NCBI RefSeq assembly: GCF_040744945.1 | Contig: NZ_CP160453.1 | Coordinates: 682,001 to 746,000, forward strand | Length of the DNA stretch: 64,000 nucleotides | Source: Saccharothrix sp. HUAS TT1 | GTDB lineage: Bacteria > Actinomycetota > Actinomycetes > Mycobacteriales > Pseudonocardiaceae | Direction of reading: 5' to 3' | In this document: piece by piece, positions 34,174-48,596 of the stretch | Layout of the letters: each line of letters opens with the position of its first letter | Numbering within the stretch: position 1 is the stretch's first letter | The notes under the pieces: generated by a model | The model's database searches: none | Seen by the model: only the letters and a program-made list of their open reading frames with translations | What the model was told of the DNA's origin: nothing | Translations under genes and position numbers: made by a program

Positions 34174-34665
34174 TCAGTTTTTCACCGTTGACGCGCACTC
34201 CCCGCTCGGCCACCACTCGGCGAGCAGGTCGAGGGCCTCGTCGCCGAACGGGTTCACGCCGCGGCCCGCGGCCAGCGAGTGCGCCACGTGCACGTGCAGG
34301 CACTTGACCCTGGTCGGCATGCCGCCCGCGGTGACGGTCGTGCCCAGCGGCTCGATCGCGTCCCGCTCGGCCAGGTACAGCTCGTGCGCCCGCAGGTAGC
34401 GGGCCGCCAGCTCCCCGTCCGCCGCCAGCCGGTCGGTCATCTCCTTCATCAGCCCGGCCCCTTCGAGCCTGCTGACGTAGGAGTTCAGCTTCGAGCACGT
34501 CAGGTAGTACAGGGTCGGGAACGGCGTGCCGTCCTCCAACCGGGGGTTGGTCTGCACGACCGCCGGGTGCCCGCTCGGGCACCTCGCGGCGACCTCGCGC
34601 ATGCCCCGCGGGGCGCGCCCCAACTGCGCCGCGACCGCCGCCCGGTCCTCGTCGCCCACCGTCAT
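34174..34665 (-). CDS. DUF501 domain-containing protein
   Basis: A 163-residue protein starting at ATG 34665, which overlaps the ftsB stop (ATGA). It has the family's conserved Cys/His features: ARCPSGHPAVVQT, TPFPTLYYLTC, and a late MPTRVKCLHVHVAHSLA segment. The gene always follows ftsB in actinobacteria, as in the mycobacterial eno-ftsB-DUF501-ppx order. Its biochemical role is unknown; the Cys/His pattern suggests metal binding. Confidence 0.9.
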   Translation of the reverse strand: MTVGDEDRAAVAAQLGRAPRGMREVAARCPSGHPAVVQTNPRLEDGTPFPTLYYLTCSKLNSYVSRLEGAGLMKEMTDRLAADGELAARYLRAHELYLAERDAIEPLGTTVTAGGMPTRVKCLHVHVAHSLAAGRGVNPFGDEALDLLAEWWPSGECASTVKN

Positions 34666-35314
34666 CGCGCCGCCGCCGAATCCCACAACTGCTCGTACCA
34701 CGCCTTGTCCTCGGCCGGCTTGGTCGCCGGTCGCCGCTCTTCCAGTTCGCGCTCCGCGTCGCCGGGGAGCTGCACGATGTAGGGCGTCTCACCGGGCCGC
34801 ACGTAGTGCAGCCGGCGTCGCGCCTCGGCCTCCACGTGCGCCGGGTCCGCCAGTTCCCCCTTGCGCCGCTCCAGCCGGTCCACCTCGGCGCGCAGGGTCT
34901 CCTGCGAGGCGGTGACGCCGCGCAGCTCCTCGCGCTGTTCGAGGTACGTGCGCAGCGGCACGGCGATGCTCAGCGCCAGCGCGCACACCACCATCGCCAG
35001 CAGCGCGGCCCGCCGCGTGCCGGTCATGCCGAACGCGCCGCCGGTGCCCGCGCCCGCCCTGGTCCTGGCCCTGGACTGCGGCTTGCGGGTGGTCGGGCGG
35101 GTGCGCGGCGGGGTCTTCCCCGGCTCGGCCTTGCGCGGTTGGGCCCTGCGGGGGTCGGCCTTCTTCGGCTCGGCCCTCTTCGGGTCGACCCTCTTCGGCT
35201 CGGCCTTCTTCGGCTCGGCCCGGCGGGCGTCCGCGCCACGCCCCCGTGCCCGCGCAGGGCGGGACCCCGGCGTGGCGTCGCGGCCGCGCCGGGGGTCCCG
35301 TTCCCGTCGTGCCA

Positions 35315-35315
<1 letters not shown>
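34662..35315 (-). CDS. ftsB: FtsB/DivIC-type septum formation initiator
   Basis: A 217-residue bitopic division protein. A long basic, Pro-rich cytosolic N-terminus carries seven pentapeptide repeats of the type RAEPK (residues 32-66). One membrane helix (AALLAMVVCALALSIAVPL) is followed by an extracytoplasmic coiled coil (YLEQREELRGVTASQETL through RLERRKGEL). The C-terminal RRRLHYVRPGETPYIVQLPG is the DivIC signature. It works with FtsL/FtsQ to activate septal synthesis. It overlaps the eno stop by 1 nt. Confidence 0.9.
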
Positions 35316-37002
<1,687 letters not shown>

Positions 37003-37719
37003 GTGGTTCACGTGACGCGTGGTGGGGATGGGCCGTTGCTGGTGCTGCTGCACGGGCTCGGCGCGACCGGCGAGGTGTGGCGGGAGGCGGCGCGGCACTG
37101 GCCCGGGGCCTGGTTGGCGGTGGACCTGCCCGGCCACGGGCGGTCCGAGGGGTTGCGGCGGTACTCGTTCGGGGCGTTGGCGGCCTCGGTGGCGTCGGTG
37201 GTCCCGGCCGGGCCGGTGGCGGTGCTCGGGCACTCGTTGGGCGGCGTGGTGGCGTTGACGTTGGCCAGCGGGTGGTTCGGGGTGGACGTGCGGGCCGCCG
37301 GCGGGCTGGGCGTCAAGGTCCGGTGGACGCCGGAGGAGCTGGACAAGGCCGCCGCCGTGGCGGCGCGGCCGGCTCGGGTGTTCCCGACCCGGGAGGAGGC
37401 GGCCGGGTGGGCGGCGCGGTTGGCCGGGGTGCCCCTGGACGACTCGGGCGTCGCGCAGGCCGACGGCGGGTGGCGGGCGGCGCTGGACCCGGCGGCGTTC
37501 GGGGTCGGCGAGCCGGACGTGGAGGGGCTGCTCGCGGTGGCGAAGGCGCCCGTCGTGCTGGCGGCGGGCGAGTCGGACCACATGTGCCCGCCGGACCACC
37601 TCCGGGCGGCCCAGCCGGGCGGGGTGGTGCTGCCTGGCGTGGGTCACAACGCCCACGTGGAACAACCGGCGGCGATCGGTCCCCTGCTGGACCGGCTGCA
37701 CGGCGCGTTGACGGGGTGA
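37003..37719 (+). CDS. alpha/beta hydrolase
   Basis: A 238-residue hydrolase starting at GTG 37003. It has HGLGATGEVW (oxyanion loop), the nucleophile elbow VLGHSLGGVVAL, a short cap domain (about 105-165), the acid in LAAGESDHM and the catalytic His in LPGVGHNAHVE. There is no signal peptide. The fold covers esterases, lipases, haloperoxidases and C-C hydrolases, and the substrate cannot be inferred. Confidence 0.88.
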   Translation: MVHVTRGGDGPLLVLLHGLGATGEVWREAARHWPGAWLAVDLPGHGRSEGLRRYSFGALAASVASVVPAGPVAVLGHSLGGVVALTLASGWFGVDVRAAGGLGVKVRWTPEELDKAAAVAARPARVFPTREEAAGWAARLAGVPLDDSGVAQADGGWRAALDPAAFGVGEPDVEGLLAVAKAPVVLAAGESDHMCPPDHLRAAQPGGVVLPGVGHNAHVEQPAAIGPLLDRLHGALTG

Positions 37720-37786
37720 CACGCCGTCCCGTCATCCGGTCGGCTGTCGTACAGCGGCCGGATGCGCGGGTAGCGTTGATCGAACC

Positions 37787-38164
37787 ATGACCGACAGCAC
37801 CTTCGAGGCGTTCCGCCGGGCCGAGGCGCTGCTCGCGAACCGCCGACCGCTGGAGGCGCTGCGCGAGCTCGAAGTCGTGCTCGAAGCAGCACCGGACCAG
37901 GTGGGCGTGCAGCTGCTCGCGGGTCGGGCCTACCTGGGTTCGGCCCAGCTCAAGCGCGCCGAAGAGGCGTTCCGCAAGGTGCTGGAGCTGGACCCCAGCG
38001 ACCACTACGCCCGCTTCGCCCTCGGCCGCACCCTGCAGCGCCAGAGCCGGTTGACCGAGGCGTTGACGCAGCTGCGGATGGCGGCGGCGATGAACCCGTC
38101 ACCGGAGTACCAGGAGGCGCTGGGCGAGCTCAGCGCCCGCCTCGCGGTCGAACGCGACCGCTGA
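37787..38164 (+). CDS. tetratricopeptide-repeat protein
   Basis: A 125-residue all-helical protein with about three TPR units: AFRRAEALLANRRPLEALRE, LLAGRAYLGSAQLKRAEEAF, and FALGRTLQRQSRLTEALTQL. Such proteins mediate protein contacts. It has no signal peptide and no fused catalytic domain. It converges with the LpqU-like transglycosylase gene, and its partner is unknown. Confidence 0.85.
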   Translation: MTDSTFEAFRRAEALLANRRPLEALRELEVVLEAAPDQVGVQLLAGRAYLGSAQLKRAEEAFRKVLELDPSDHYARFALGRTLQRQSRLTEALTQLRMAAAMNPSPEYQEALGELSARLAVERDR

Positions 38165-38202
38165 CCCGCGCGGCGGAACCGCCCGAGCAGGCGGAACGCC
38201 GG

Positions 38203-39039
38203 TCAGCCGCCGAGGCTGGCGCGCGCGTAGGCGTCGGCGCCGCTGTAGACGTTCTGGCCGTACTCGGTCGAGTTGTTGTACGCCAGCACGGCGGCCCACC
38301 AGCCCGCGCCCGTGCCCAGGTCACGGCCGTCGGAGCACAGGTAGCGGGCGGCGGCGAGGGCGGCGTCGTCGATGTTCTGCGGGTCGGGGGCCTGGCCGTC
38401 GCCGTTCGCGCGGGCCGCGTAGCGGGCCCAGGTGGTCGGGATGAACTGCATCGGGCCGACCGCCCGGTCCCACGTGGTGTCGCCGTCGAGCACGCCGCCG
38501 TCGCTGTCGGCGATGGCCTTGACGCCCGGCGAGCCGTCCAGCGGGATGCCGATGATCGGCCGCGACGGCCGGCCGTCCTCGCCCAGCCGCAGGCCGCCGA
38601 AGGTGCCGTGGTGCGACTCGATGCGGCCGATGCCCGCCAGCGTCGCCCACGACACCCGGCAGGCCGGGTCCTGGGCGCGCATCGCCAGGTCGGCGGCGGC
38701 GTAGGCGCGCAGGGCGCGGGCCGGGACGTCGGTCTTGTCGGACAGCGCCGCAGCCCACGCGGTGAGCGGTTCGCTCGTGGACGCCTGGGCCTGCGCGTCC
38801 GCCGGCACCTCGCCCGCCGTGCCGGGCGCGGCGGCGCCGGGCTGGACCTCCAGGAACGGGACCGGGAACGGCGGGTCGACCGCCTGCCGGGGACCCGACC
38901 GGTTGAACGTGCTCAGCGCCCACGCCCCGCCGGCCACGAACGCCAGCAGGAGCAGCACCAGCGCCAGCCGTCCGAAGAGGTTGCCGGCACCGCCGCGTGA
39001 CGGGCGCGGCTCGGTCTTGGACGGCGGCGGGACGACCAC
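38203..39039 (-). CDS. LpqU-like lytic murein transglycosylase
   Basis: A 278-residue exported protein with an N-terminal membrane anchor (LALVLLLLAFVAGGAWALS) and a Pro/Ala-rich linker. The transglycosylase domain has catalytic Glu in LAGIGRIESHHGTFGG and the WDRAVGPMQFIPTTWARYAA motif shared with the second transglycosylase at 32.6 kb. It cleaves glycan strands of peptidoglycan. Its neighbourhood with eno, mazG and mfd matches mycobacterial lpqU, although this copy lacks a lipobox. Confidence 0.9.
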   Translation of the reverse strand: MVVPPPSKTEPRPSRGGAGNLFGRLALVLLLLAFVAGGAWALSTFNRSGPRQAVDPPFPVPFLEVQPGAAAPGTAGEVPADAQAQASTSEPLTAWAAALSDKTDVPARALRAYAAADLAMRAQDPACRVSWATLAGIGRIESHHGTFGGLRLGEDGRPSRPIIGIPLDGSPGVKAIADSDGGVLDGDTTWDRAVGPMQFIPTTWARYAARANGDGQAPDPQNIDDAALAAARYLCSDGRDLGTGAGWWAAVLAYNNSTEYGQNVYSGADAYARASLGG

Positions 39040-39154
39040 GACCCCAGGCTACGTGCTCTTGGGGGGTGGACGGCCGAGATCACGCGGCAACATGTCCGGC
39101 TTGCCGCCTATCACCAGGTAAGAGCCGGTTGGTCGCATGTCCGGGCGGGCTCGA

Positions 39155-42100
39155 TCAGGCCAGGGGCGGGAGCTGGGGCGGAACGGCAGCCGGGCGCTCG
39201 GCCAACGCCTCCAGGGCCAGCCGCACGGCCGTGTCCAGCTGCGGGTCGCGGCCCGCCACCCGGTCCTGCGGCGTGATCTCCACCTCGACGTCCGGGTCGA
39301 CGCCGTGGTTCTCCACGCCCCAACCCGGCCCGGCGAACCACGACGCGTACCGCGGCTGCGTCACCAGCGTCCCGTCGACCAGGTGGTACCGCATGTCGAT
39401 GCCGATCACGCCGCCCCACGTCCGGGTGCCGACGACCGGCCCGATGCCCAGCTCCTTGATCGCCACGTTCACGATGTCGCCGTCGGAACCGGCGAACTCG
39501 TCCGCGATCGCCACCACCGGCCCGCGCGGCGCGTCACCGGGGTAGCTGTCGGCGGTGGTGTAGCCGCGGGCCACCGACCAGCCGATGATCCGCCGGCCCA
39601 GCTTCTCCACCACCAGCTGGGACGTGTGCCCGCCGCCGTTCTCCCGCACGTCCAGCACGACGGCCTCGCGCGCCAGCTCCACCCGCAGGTCGCGGTGCAG
39701 CTGCGCCCAGCCCGCGCCCATCATGTCCGGCACGTGCAGGTAGCCGACCCGACCGTCGGACAGCTCGCGCACGCGGGCCCGCCGGTCGGCCACCCACGCG
39801 TGGTACCGCAGCGCCTCGTCGTCCTCCAGCGGCACCACCACGACCCGGCGCGGCTCGCCGCCGCCACCCGGCCGCACGATCAGCTCCACCGGCTTGTCCG
39901 CCGTGCCGACCAGCAGCGGCGCGGGCCCGGTCAGCGGGTCGACCTGCCGACCGTCGACCGCCACGATCGCGTCGCCGACCCGCACCGCGACCCCGGGGGC
40001 CGCCAGCGGCGACCGCGCCGCCGGGTCCGACGTCTCGCCGGGGATCACCCGCACGACCCGCCACGCGCCCGCCTCGTCCCGCTCCAGGTCGGCTCCGAGC
40101 AGGCCCACCGCGCGACCGCGCGCGCCCCGAGCCGGGATCACGTACGCGTGCGACGTGCCCAGCTCGCCCTGCACCTCCCACAGCAGGTCGACCAGGTCGC
40201 CGTAGCTGCCGAGCCGGTCCACCAGCGGCCGGTAGCGCTCCAGCACGCCCGCCCAGTCCACGCCGCCCATGTCGGTGCGCCAGAAGTTGTCCCGCATCAG
40301 CCGCCCGGCCTCCGCGTACGCCTGCCGCCACTCGGCGGCCAGGTCCACCACCACCCGGACCCGCGACAGGTCGACGTCCACCGAGTCGCTGTCGTCCGGG
40401 TCGACCTTGCGGTCCGCGGGCACGACCTGCAGGTCGTGCCCGTCCTGCACGACCAGCCGCCGGCCGTCGCCGGTCACCGCGTAGGCGTCCACGCCGTCCA
40501 CCAGGACCTCGGCGCGCGCCTTGGTCAGGTCGAACCGCTCCAGCACGGCCCGCGGCGGCCGGGCGGCCGGGTCGGCCAGGTTGTCGCCGAGCACCCCGCG
40601 CAGCGGCGAGCGCAGCCACAGCAGCCCGCCCCGGGCGGCGGACAGGCCCGAGTAGCTGGCGGCGGCGACCGGCACCGCGACCACCCGGTCGGCCAGCCCC
40701 TCCAGGTCGACCACCGTGATCGGGTTCTCGTCGTCCTTGTCCTTGTCCTTGTCGGACGGGTCGTCGCCGACCGGCCTGCCCAGCCGCAGCGGGTCGAACG
40801 GCGACGGGGTGGTCGCGGCGAGCGGCACCAGGTGGGGGCGGCAGCCGGTCGGGAAGGACAGGTCGAACACGTGCGCGTCGTACACCGGGTCGAAGCTGCG
40901 GACCGACAGGAACGCCAGGTGGCGGCCGTCCTCGGTGAACGTCGGCGAGAAGTCGGAGAACCTCAGCGGCGTCACGTCCACCACGGACAGGTCGGTGGTG
41001 TTGGTCATCCGGATGTGCTGGAGCGGGCGCGGGCCGGGGTGCGACCAGGCCAGCCAGTTCGAGTCCGGGGCGAAGGCGAGGTCGCTGACGTGCGGGTTGG
41101 CGTCGCGGAGGACTTCGCGGACCTCGCCGGACTCGACGTCGACCAGCAGCAGGCGGCCGTCGTGGGTGGCGACCGCCAGCTTGCGGGCGTCCGGCGACAC
41201 GGCCAGCTCCAGGACGCGGCCCAGCTCGCCGACCGCGACGCGGCGCGGTTCGTCGCCCGGCTCGACGCCGCCGGTCGGGGCGAACTCCAGGCCCTCCTCG
41301 CCGTCGGCGTCGGTCACCCAGACGACGTGGTCGCCGACCACCCGCGGCAGGCGGGCGCGGACGCCGGGCTGCTCGGCCAGCGCGCGCACCGGGCCGTCGC
41401 GGTGGGTGACCCAGTGGACGGTGCCGCGCACCTCGACCGCGCTCGCCCGGCCGGTCGCGTCCGGGTCGAAGTCGTCCGGGCGCGGTGGCACGTGCCGCGG
41501 CCGGCGGCCGGTGCGGGGACCGCCGAGGGCGATCTCCAGCCGGCGCGGTTCGGCGCCCCGCAGGTCGTCCAGGACCCACAGCTCGCCGGCGTGCTGCCAG
41601 ACGACCCGCTCGCCGTCGCTCGCCGCGACGCGGGCGTAGAACTCCTGCTCGGAGTGGCGGCGCAGGTCGGAGCCGTCGGCGAGCACCGAGTACAGGCTGC
41701 CGACGCCGTCGTGGTCGGACAGGAACGCGATCCGGTCGCCGATCCACAGCGGCGAGGTCAGCGAGGACGTCAGCTCGGGCAGGATGCGGGCGAACTCGCC
41801 GTCACCGGCGGCGTCGACCCAGAGCTTGCCCGCCGCGCCGCCCCGGTAGCGCTTCCACCAGGCCGGGTCCTGGCGGTAGGCGGAGGTGACGACGACCTGC
41901 CCGGACGGGCCGAACGACACGTCGTCCACCCAGCCGAAGGGCAGCCGGCGCGGCGGACCGCCGTCGACGGGCACGGCGTGCGCCCACTGCCGGTTGGGTG
42001 ACGCCTGACCGGTGGCCGTGACCGCGACGACGTCACCGCCCGCCGTCCAGCCGCGCACGCCGGTGGAGTAGTCGCCCCAGTAGGTGAGCCGGGTGGACTC

Positions 42101-42328
42101 GCCGCCCCCCACCGGGGCCAGGTGCACCTCGGGCGCGCCGTCGCGCCGGCTGGTCCACGCCAGCCACGTGCCGGTCGGGTCGAAGCGCGGGCTGGACACC
42201 GGCGCCTGGTCGGCGGTCACCCGCCAGGCCCGGCCGCCGTCGAGCGGTGCGAGCCACACGTCGTCCTCGGCCACGAAGGTCACCAGGTCGCCGTGCAGGT
42301 GCGGGAAGCGGAGGTATGCCTCGGTCAC
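39155..42328 (-). CDS. tricorn-type S41 peptidase
   Basis: A 1057-residue protease. Two N-terminal beta-propeller regions (WD/PD40-like, about 1-300 and 310-680) are followed by a C1 domain, a PDZ domain (about 755-840, AAPGVAVRVGDAIVAVDGR) and the S41 catalytic domain. The active Ser lies in DEFAGSDGDIVN, with VLDVRENGGGHTSQLV and GVIGI nearby. Tricorn-like proteins form large complexes that trim peptides released by proteasomes. It is separate from the neighbouring mazG operon. Confidence 0.92.
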   Translation of the reverse strand: MTEAYLRFPHLHGDLVTFVAEDDVWLAPLDGGRAWRVTADQAPVSSPRFDPTGTWLAWTSRRDGAPEVHLAPVGGGESTRLTYWGDYSTGVRGWTAGGDVVAVTATGQASPNRQWAHAVPVDGGPPRRLPFGWVDDVSFGPSGQVVVTSAYRQDPAWWKRYRGGAAGKLWVDAAGDGEFARILPELTSSLTSPLWIGDRIAFLSDHDGVGSLYSVLADGSDLRRHSEQEFYARVAASDGERVVWQHAGELWVLDDLRGAEPRRLEIALGGPRTGRRPRHVPPRPDDFDPDATGRASAVEVRGTVHWVTHRDGPVRALAEQPGVRARLPRVVGDHVVWVTDADGEEGLEFAPTGGVEPGDEPRRVAVGELGRVLELAVSPDARKLAVATHDGRLLLVDVESGEVREVLRDANPHVSDLAFAPDSNWLAWSHPGPRPLQHIRMTNTTDLSVVDVTPLRFSDFSPTFTEDGRHLAFLSVRSFDPVYDAHVFDLSFPTGCRPHLVPLAATTPSPFDPLRLGRPVGDDPSDKDKDKDDENPITVVDLEGLADRVVAVPVAAASYSGLSAARGGLLWLRSPLRGVLGDNLADPAARPPRAVLERFDLTKARAEVLVDGVDAYAVTGDGRRLVVQDGHDLQVVPADRKVDPDDSDSVDVDLSRVRVVVDLAAEWRQAYAEAGRLMRDNFWRTDMGGVDWAGVLERYRPLVDRLGSYGDLVDLLWEVQGELGTSHAYVIPARGARGRAVGLLGADLERDEAGAWRVVRVIPGETSDPAARSPLAAPGVAVRVGDAIVAVDGRQVDPLTGPAPLLVGTADKPVELIVRPGGGGEPRRVVVVPLEDDEALRYHAWVADRRARVRELSDGRVGYLHVPDMMGAGWAQLHRDLRVELAREAVVLDVRENGGGHTSQLVVEKLGRRIIGWSVARGYTTADSYPGDAPRGPVVAIADEFAGSDGDIVNVAIKELGIGPVVGTRTWGGVIGIDMRYHLVDGTLVTQPRYASWFAGPGWGVENHGVDPDVEVEITPQDRVAGRDPQLDTAVRLALEALAERPAAVPPQLPPLA

Positions 42329-42436
42329 CTCTTCGACGTTAGCGCTCCGCCGATCACCGGCCGCCCCGGACCGGGAAGGTCGCTGCGGACCGGGCAGATC
42401 GCTTCGGACCGGCGGGTCGCCGCGGCACGGGCTCGG

Positions 42437-43351
42437 TCAGGCGGGCCAGTGGGCGCGCCAGTCGGCCGCGCCCAGGGTGGTGATCCCGGCCGCGCGGGCG
42501 GAGCGCTCGGCCGCGCGGACGTTCGCCTCGAACCGGCGGGCCACCGCGCGCAGCTCCGTCTCCGGGTCCTCGCCGGCCAGCTTCGCCAGCGCGGCCACCG
42601 CGAACAGCGTCGCCCCGGTGTCGTCGCCCTCGGGCAGCAGGTCCACCGGGAACCCGGCCCGCGCCACCCGCTGCGCCAGCTTCCCGGCCAGCGCCACCGC
42701 GGGCTGCCCGCCCGCCACGCCGTCGACGCTGGACTCGCGCCGCTTCTCGACCTGCTTCAGCTCTTCCCACCGGTGCTGCTGCGACGCCGCGTCCCGCACC
42801 GCCGGGTCGCCGCCCTCGAACACGTGCGGGTGCCTGCCGACCAGCTTGGCGACCAGGTCGCCCGCCACCTCGTCGATCCCGAACGGGTCCGCGGCGTCCT
42901 CCGCCGCGATCCGCGCGTGGAACAGCACCTGGAGCAGCACGTCGCCCAGTTCCTCGCGCAACGCCGCCCGGTCGCCGTCCTCGATGGCCTCCAGCAGCTC
43001 GTAGGTCTCCTCGACCAGGTACTGCCGCAGCGACCCGTGGTCCTGCTCGGCGTCCCACGGGCACCCGCCGGGCGAGCGCAGCCGGTCCATCACGGCCGCC
43101 GCGGCCAGCAGCGGCACGCCCGGCGTCCGGATCACCTCGGACCCCGCGGCGATCAGCGCCCGCGCGGCGGGCTCGTCCGGGTCGGTGGTCAGCAGCACCA
43201 CCGACGGTCCCGGGACGAGGTCGGCCACCGGCGACGCCGACCACTGCCCGGCGTCCACGCCCTCCCCCGCGTACACCGCCGCCGCGCCCCGCAGTGCGGG
43301 CAGCGCGGCGGCGGGCAGGACGGGGGTGGGGCCGACGACGACCACGGTCAC
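42437..43351 (-). CDS. mazG: MazG nucleoside triphosphate pyrophosphohydrolase
   Basis: A 304-residue enzyme starting at GTG 43351, overlapping the upstream stop (GTGA). The N-terminal ~100 residues are an Ala/Val-rich domain typical of actinobacterial MazG. The MazG domain starts GGCPWDAEQDHGSLRQYL, with metal ligands in VEETYELLEAI and EELGDVLLQVLFHARI. It hydrolyses (d)NTPs, including damaged ones, to monophosphates. Neighbouring mfd and eno support the identity. Confidence 0.92.
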   Translation of the reverse strand: MTVVVVGPTPVLPAAALPALRGAAAVYAGEGVDAGQWSASPVADLVPGPSVVLLTTDPDEPAARALIAAGSEVIRTPGVPLLAAAAVMDRLRSPGGCPWDAEQDHGSLRQYLVEETYELLEAIEDGDRAALREELGDVLLQVLFHARIAAEDAADPFGIDEVAGDLVAKLVGRHPHVFEGGDPAVRDAASQQHRWEELKQVEKRRESSVDGVAGGQPAVALAGKLAQRVARAGFPVDLLPEGDDTGATLFAVAALAKLAGEDPETELRAVARRFEANVRAAERSARAAGITTLGAADWRAHWPA

Positions 43352-44298
43352 GGGGACGTCTGCCGGACCGTCGCCTGGTAGCCGGTCAGCTCGCCCTCGC
43401 TGGGCGCCAGCGAGATCGCGGTGCCGTCCCACAGCCCGTAGCGCGGGTTGACCTGGATCTCCGGGTCGCCCGCCAGCGTCTGCACGAGCCGCAGCCCGAT
43501 CTGCTCCAGCAGCTGCGGCGTCAGCTGCTCGGTCGCCGACTCGCCGGACGCCCGCGCGTCGGTCTTGCGGTCGGTCACGTGCGCGACGATCCACTGCGCG
43601 CTGCTCGGGTCCGGCGCGAACGCCACCACGGTGCCCGCCGGCACGCCGAACAGCGGCGACTGGGCGGCCTGCGGCGACTCGGCCGAGCGCACCCGCTGGC
43701 CCTGCCTGGACAGGGTCTGGCCCTCGGCGCCCTGCGGCGCGGCGGCGATGAACTCGTCCATCTTCGCCGGGTCGGCCGCGACCTGCTTGGCCTTCTCGAC
43801 CGCCTCGGCGTTGTCCTTGGCGAAGAAGTAGTCGAACGTGACTTCCATCCGGTCCACGTACTTGCGCGCCAGCTCGACCAGCAGCAGCTGGTCCCGGGCC
43901 CGCTCGCGGAACGTCGCCGCGTCGTACACGGTGTTCTGCGAGGCCAGGTCCGCGCCGCCGGCCTGCTCGACCGACTCGGTCACGTCCTCCTCGGACACCG
44001 TCACGCCCTCGCGCCGCGCGGCCTGCTCGATCAGCTCGTGCTGCACGCCCAGGGTCACCAGCTGCCGGGCGACCGTGTCGAGCTTGCGCTGGTCGTGCAG
44101 CTTCTGGGCCTCGGGCTCCTTCTTGAGCACGACGTCCAGCCGCTGCTGGACCTGCTCCAGCGGCAGCACGGTGTCGCCGACGATCGCGGCCGAGCCGACG
44201 TGGCTCGGGCCGGTGGCGCAGCCCGCCGCCAGCAGTGCCACCGAAGCCAGGGCGACAGCCGCGCCCCTCAGGGTGAAGCGCCTCTGCACAGTCCTCAC
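43348..44298 (-). CDS. SurA-like N-terminal domain lipoprotein
   Basis: A 316-residue lipoprotein starting at GTG 44298. The lipobox is LLAAGC. The mature part begins with a SurA_N-type helical region (VQQRLDVVLKKEPEAQKL, QLVTLGVQHELIEQAARREG) similar to peptidyl-prolyl isomerase chaperones, but I see no rotamase (PpiC) signature. It lies between mfd (upstream on the same strand) and mazG, overlapping mazG by 4 nt. It probably assists folding of exported proteins. Confidence 0.82.
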   Translation of the reverse strand: MRTVQRRFTLRGAAVALASVALLAAGCATGPSHVGSAAIVGDTVLPLEQVQQRLDVVLKKEPEAQKLHDQRKLDTVARQLVTLGVQHELIEQAARREGVTVSEEDVTESVEQAGGADLASQNTVYDAATFRERARDQLLLVELARKYVDRMEVTFDYFFAKDNAEAVEKAKQVAADPAKMDEFIAAAPQGAEGQTLSRQGQRVRSAESPQAAQSPLFGVPAGTVVAFAPDPSSAQWIVAHVTDRKTDARASGESATEQLTPQLLEQIGLRLVQTLAGDPEIQVNPRYGLWDGTAISLAPSEGELTGYQATVRQTSP

Positions 44299-44311
44299 GA
44301 CCAGTACCCTC

Positions 44312-47890
<3,579 letters not shown>

Positions 47891-48034
47891 TGCGATGGCT
47901 CCCCGAGATCAACGCGCGGACAGACCCCTGCCCGGGACCGAACGTCCACCGGAGGGGTTCTCGACCGCCAGCCTACGGCCACCGCGCGCGGGGTGCGCCG
48001 TGATTTCGGTTGACCGCGGCGTGACGCTTGACGC

Positions 48035-48559
48035 GTGGAGCAGAAGCAGATCAGGGCCGACTACGACGATCGGCACATCACGGTGTACCAGGCGTACTCG
48101 CCGCGGGTGGCGCTCCCGGCGCTGGCCGCGGGCCGGTTCGTGCCGCCGTTCAAGGCCGGGCGGATGACGTGGGTCAAGCCGTCGTTCCTGTGGATGATGC
48201 ACCGGTCCGGGTGGGGCTCGAAGCCGGATCAGGAGTGCGTGCTGGCGGTGAGAATCACCCGTTCGGGATTTGATTGGGCGGTGCGCGCGGCGGTGTCGAG
48301 CAGCGTCGCCGGGGCCGGCAAGCCGGAGGTGCGGGTGCAGTGGGACCCGGAGCGCGGCCTGCGCCTCGAGGCGCTGCCGCACCGGTCGTTGCAGCTCGGG
48401 CTGGCGGGTGAGGCGTCGCGCCGGTACGTCGAGGAGTGGGTCGTGGGGCTGACGGACGTGACGCCGCTGGCGCACCGGGTGCGCGCGCTGGTGCGGGCCG
48501 GTGACCTCGACGGCGCGCGGGCGTTGTTGCCGGTGGAGCGGCCTTACCCGGTCGTGTGA
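48035..48559 (+). CDS. DUF4291 domain-containing protein
   Basis: A 174-residue cytosolic protein starting at GTG 48035. The family hallmark FKAGRMTWVKPSFLWMMHRSGWG is split here by normal residues but fully present, along with IRADYDDRHITVYQAYSP at the start. DUF4291 proteins are widespread and uncharacterised; some resemble ADP-ribosyl-type folds. It stands alone between mfd (divergent) and the dehydrogenase lipoprotein. Confidence 0.9.
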   Translation: MEQKQIRADYDDRHITVYQAYSPRVALPALAAGRFVPPFKAGRMTWVKPSFLWMMHRSGWGSKPDQECVLAVRITRSGFDWAVRAAVSSSVAGAGKPEVRVQWDPERGLRLEALPHRSLQLGLAGEASRRYVEEWVVGLTDVTPLAHRVRALVRAGDLDGARALLPVERPYPVV

Positions 48560-48596
48560 ACGGCGAGCACACGTCCGGGTTGGCATGCTGAGCGTC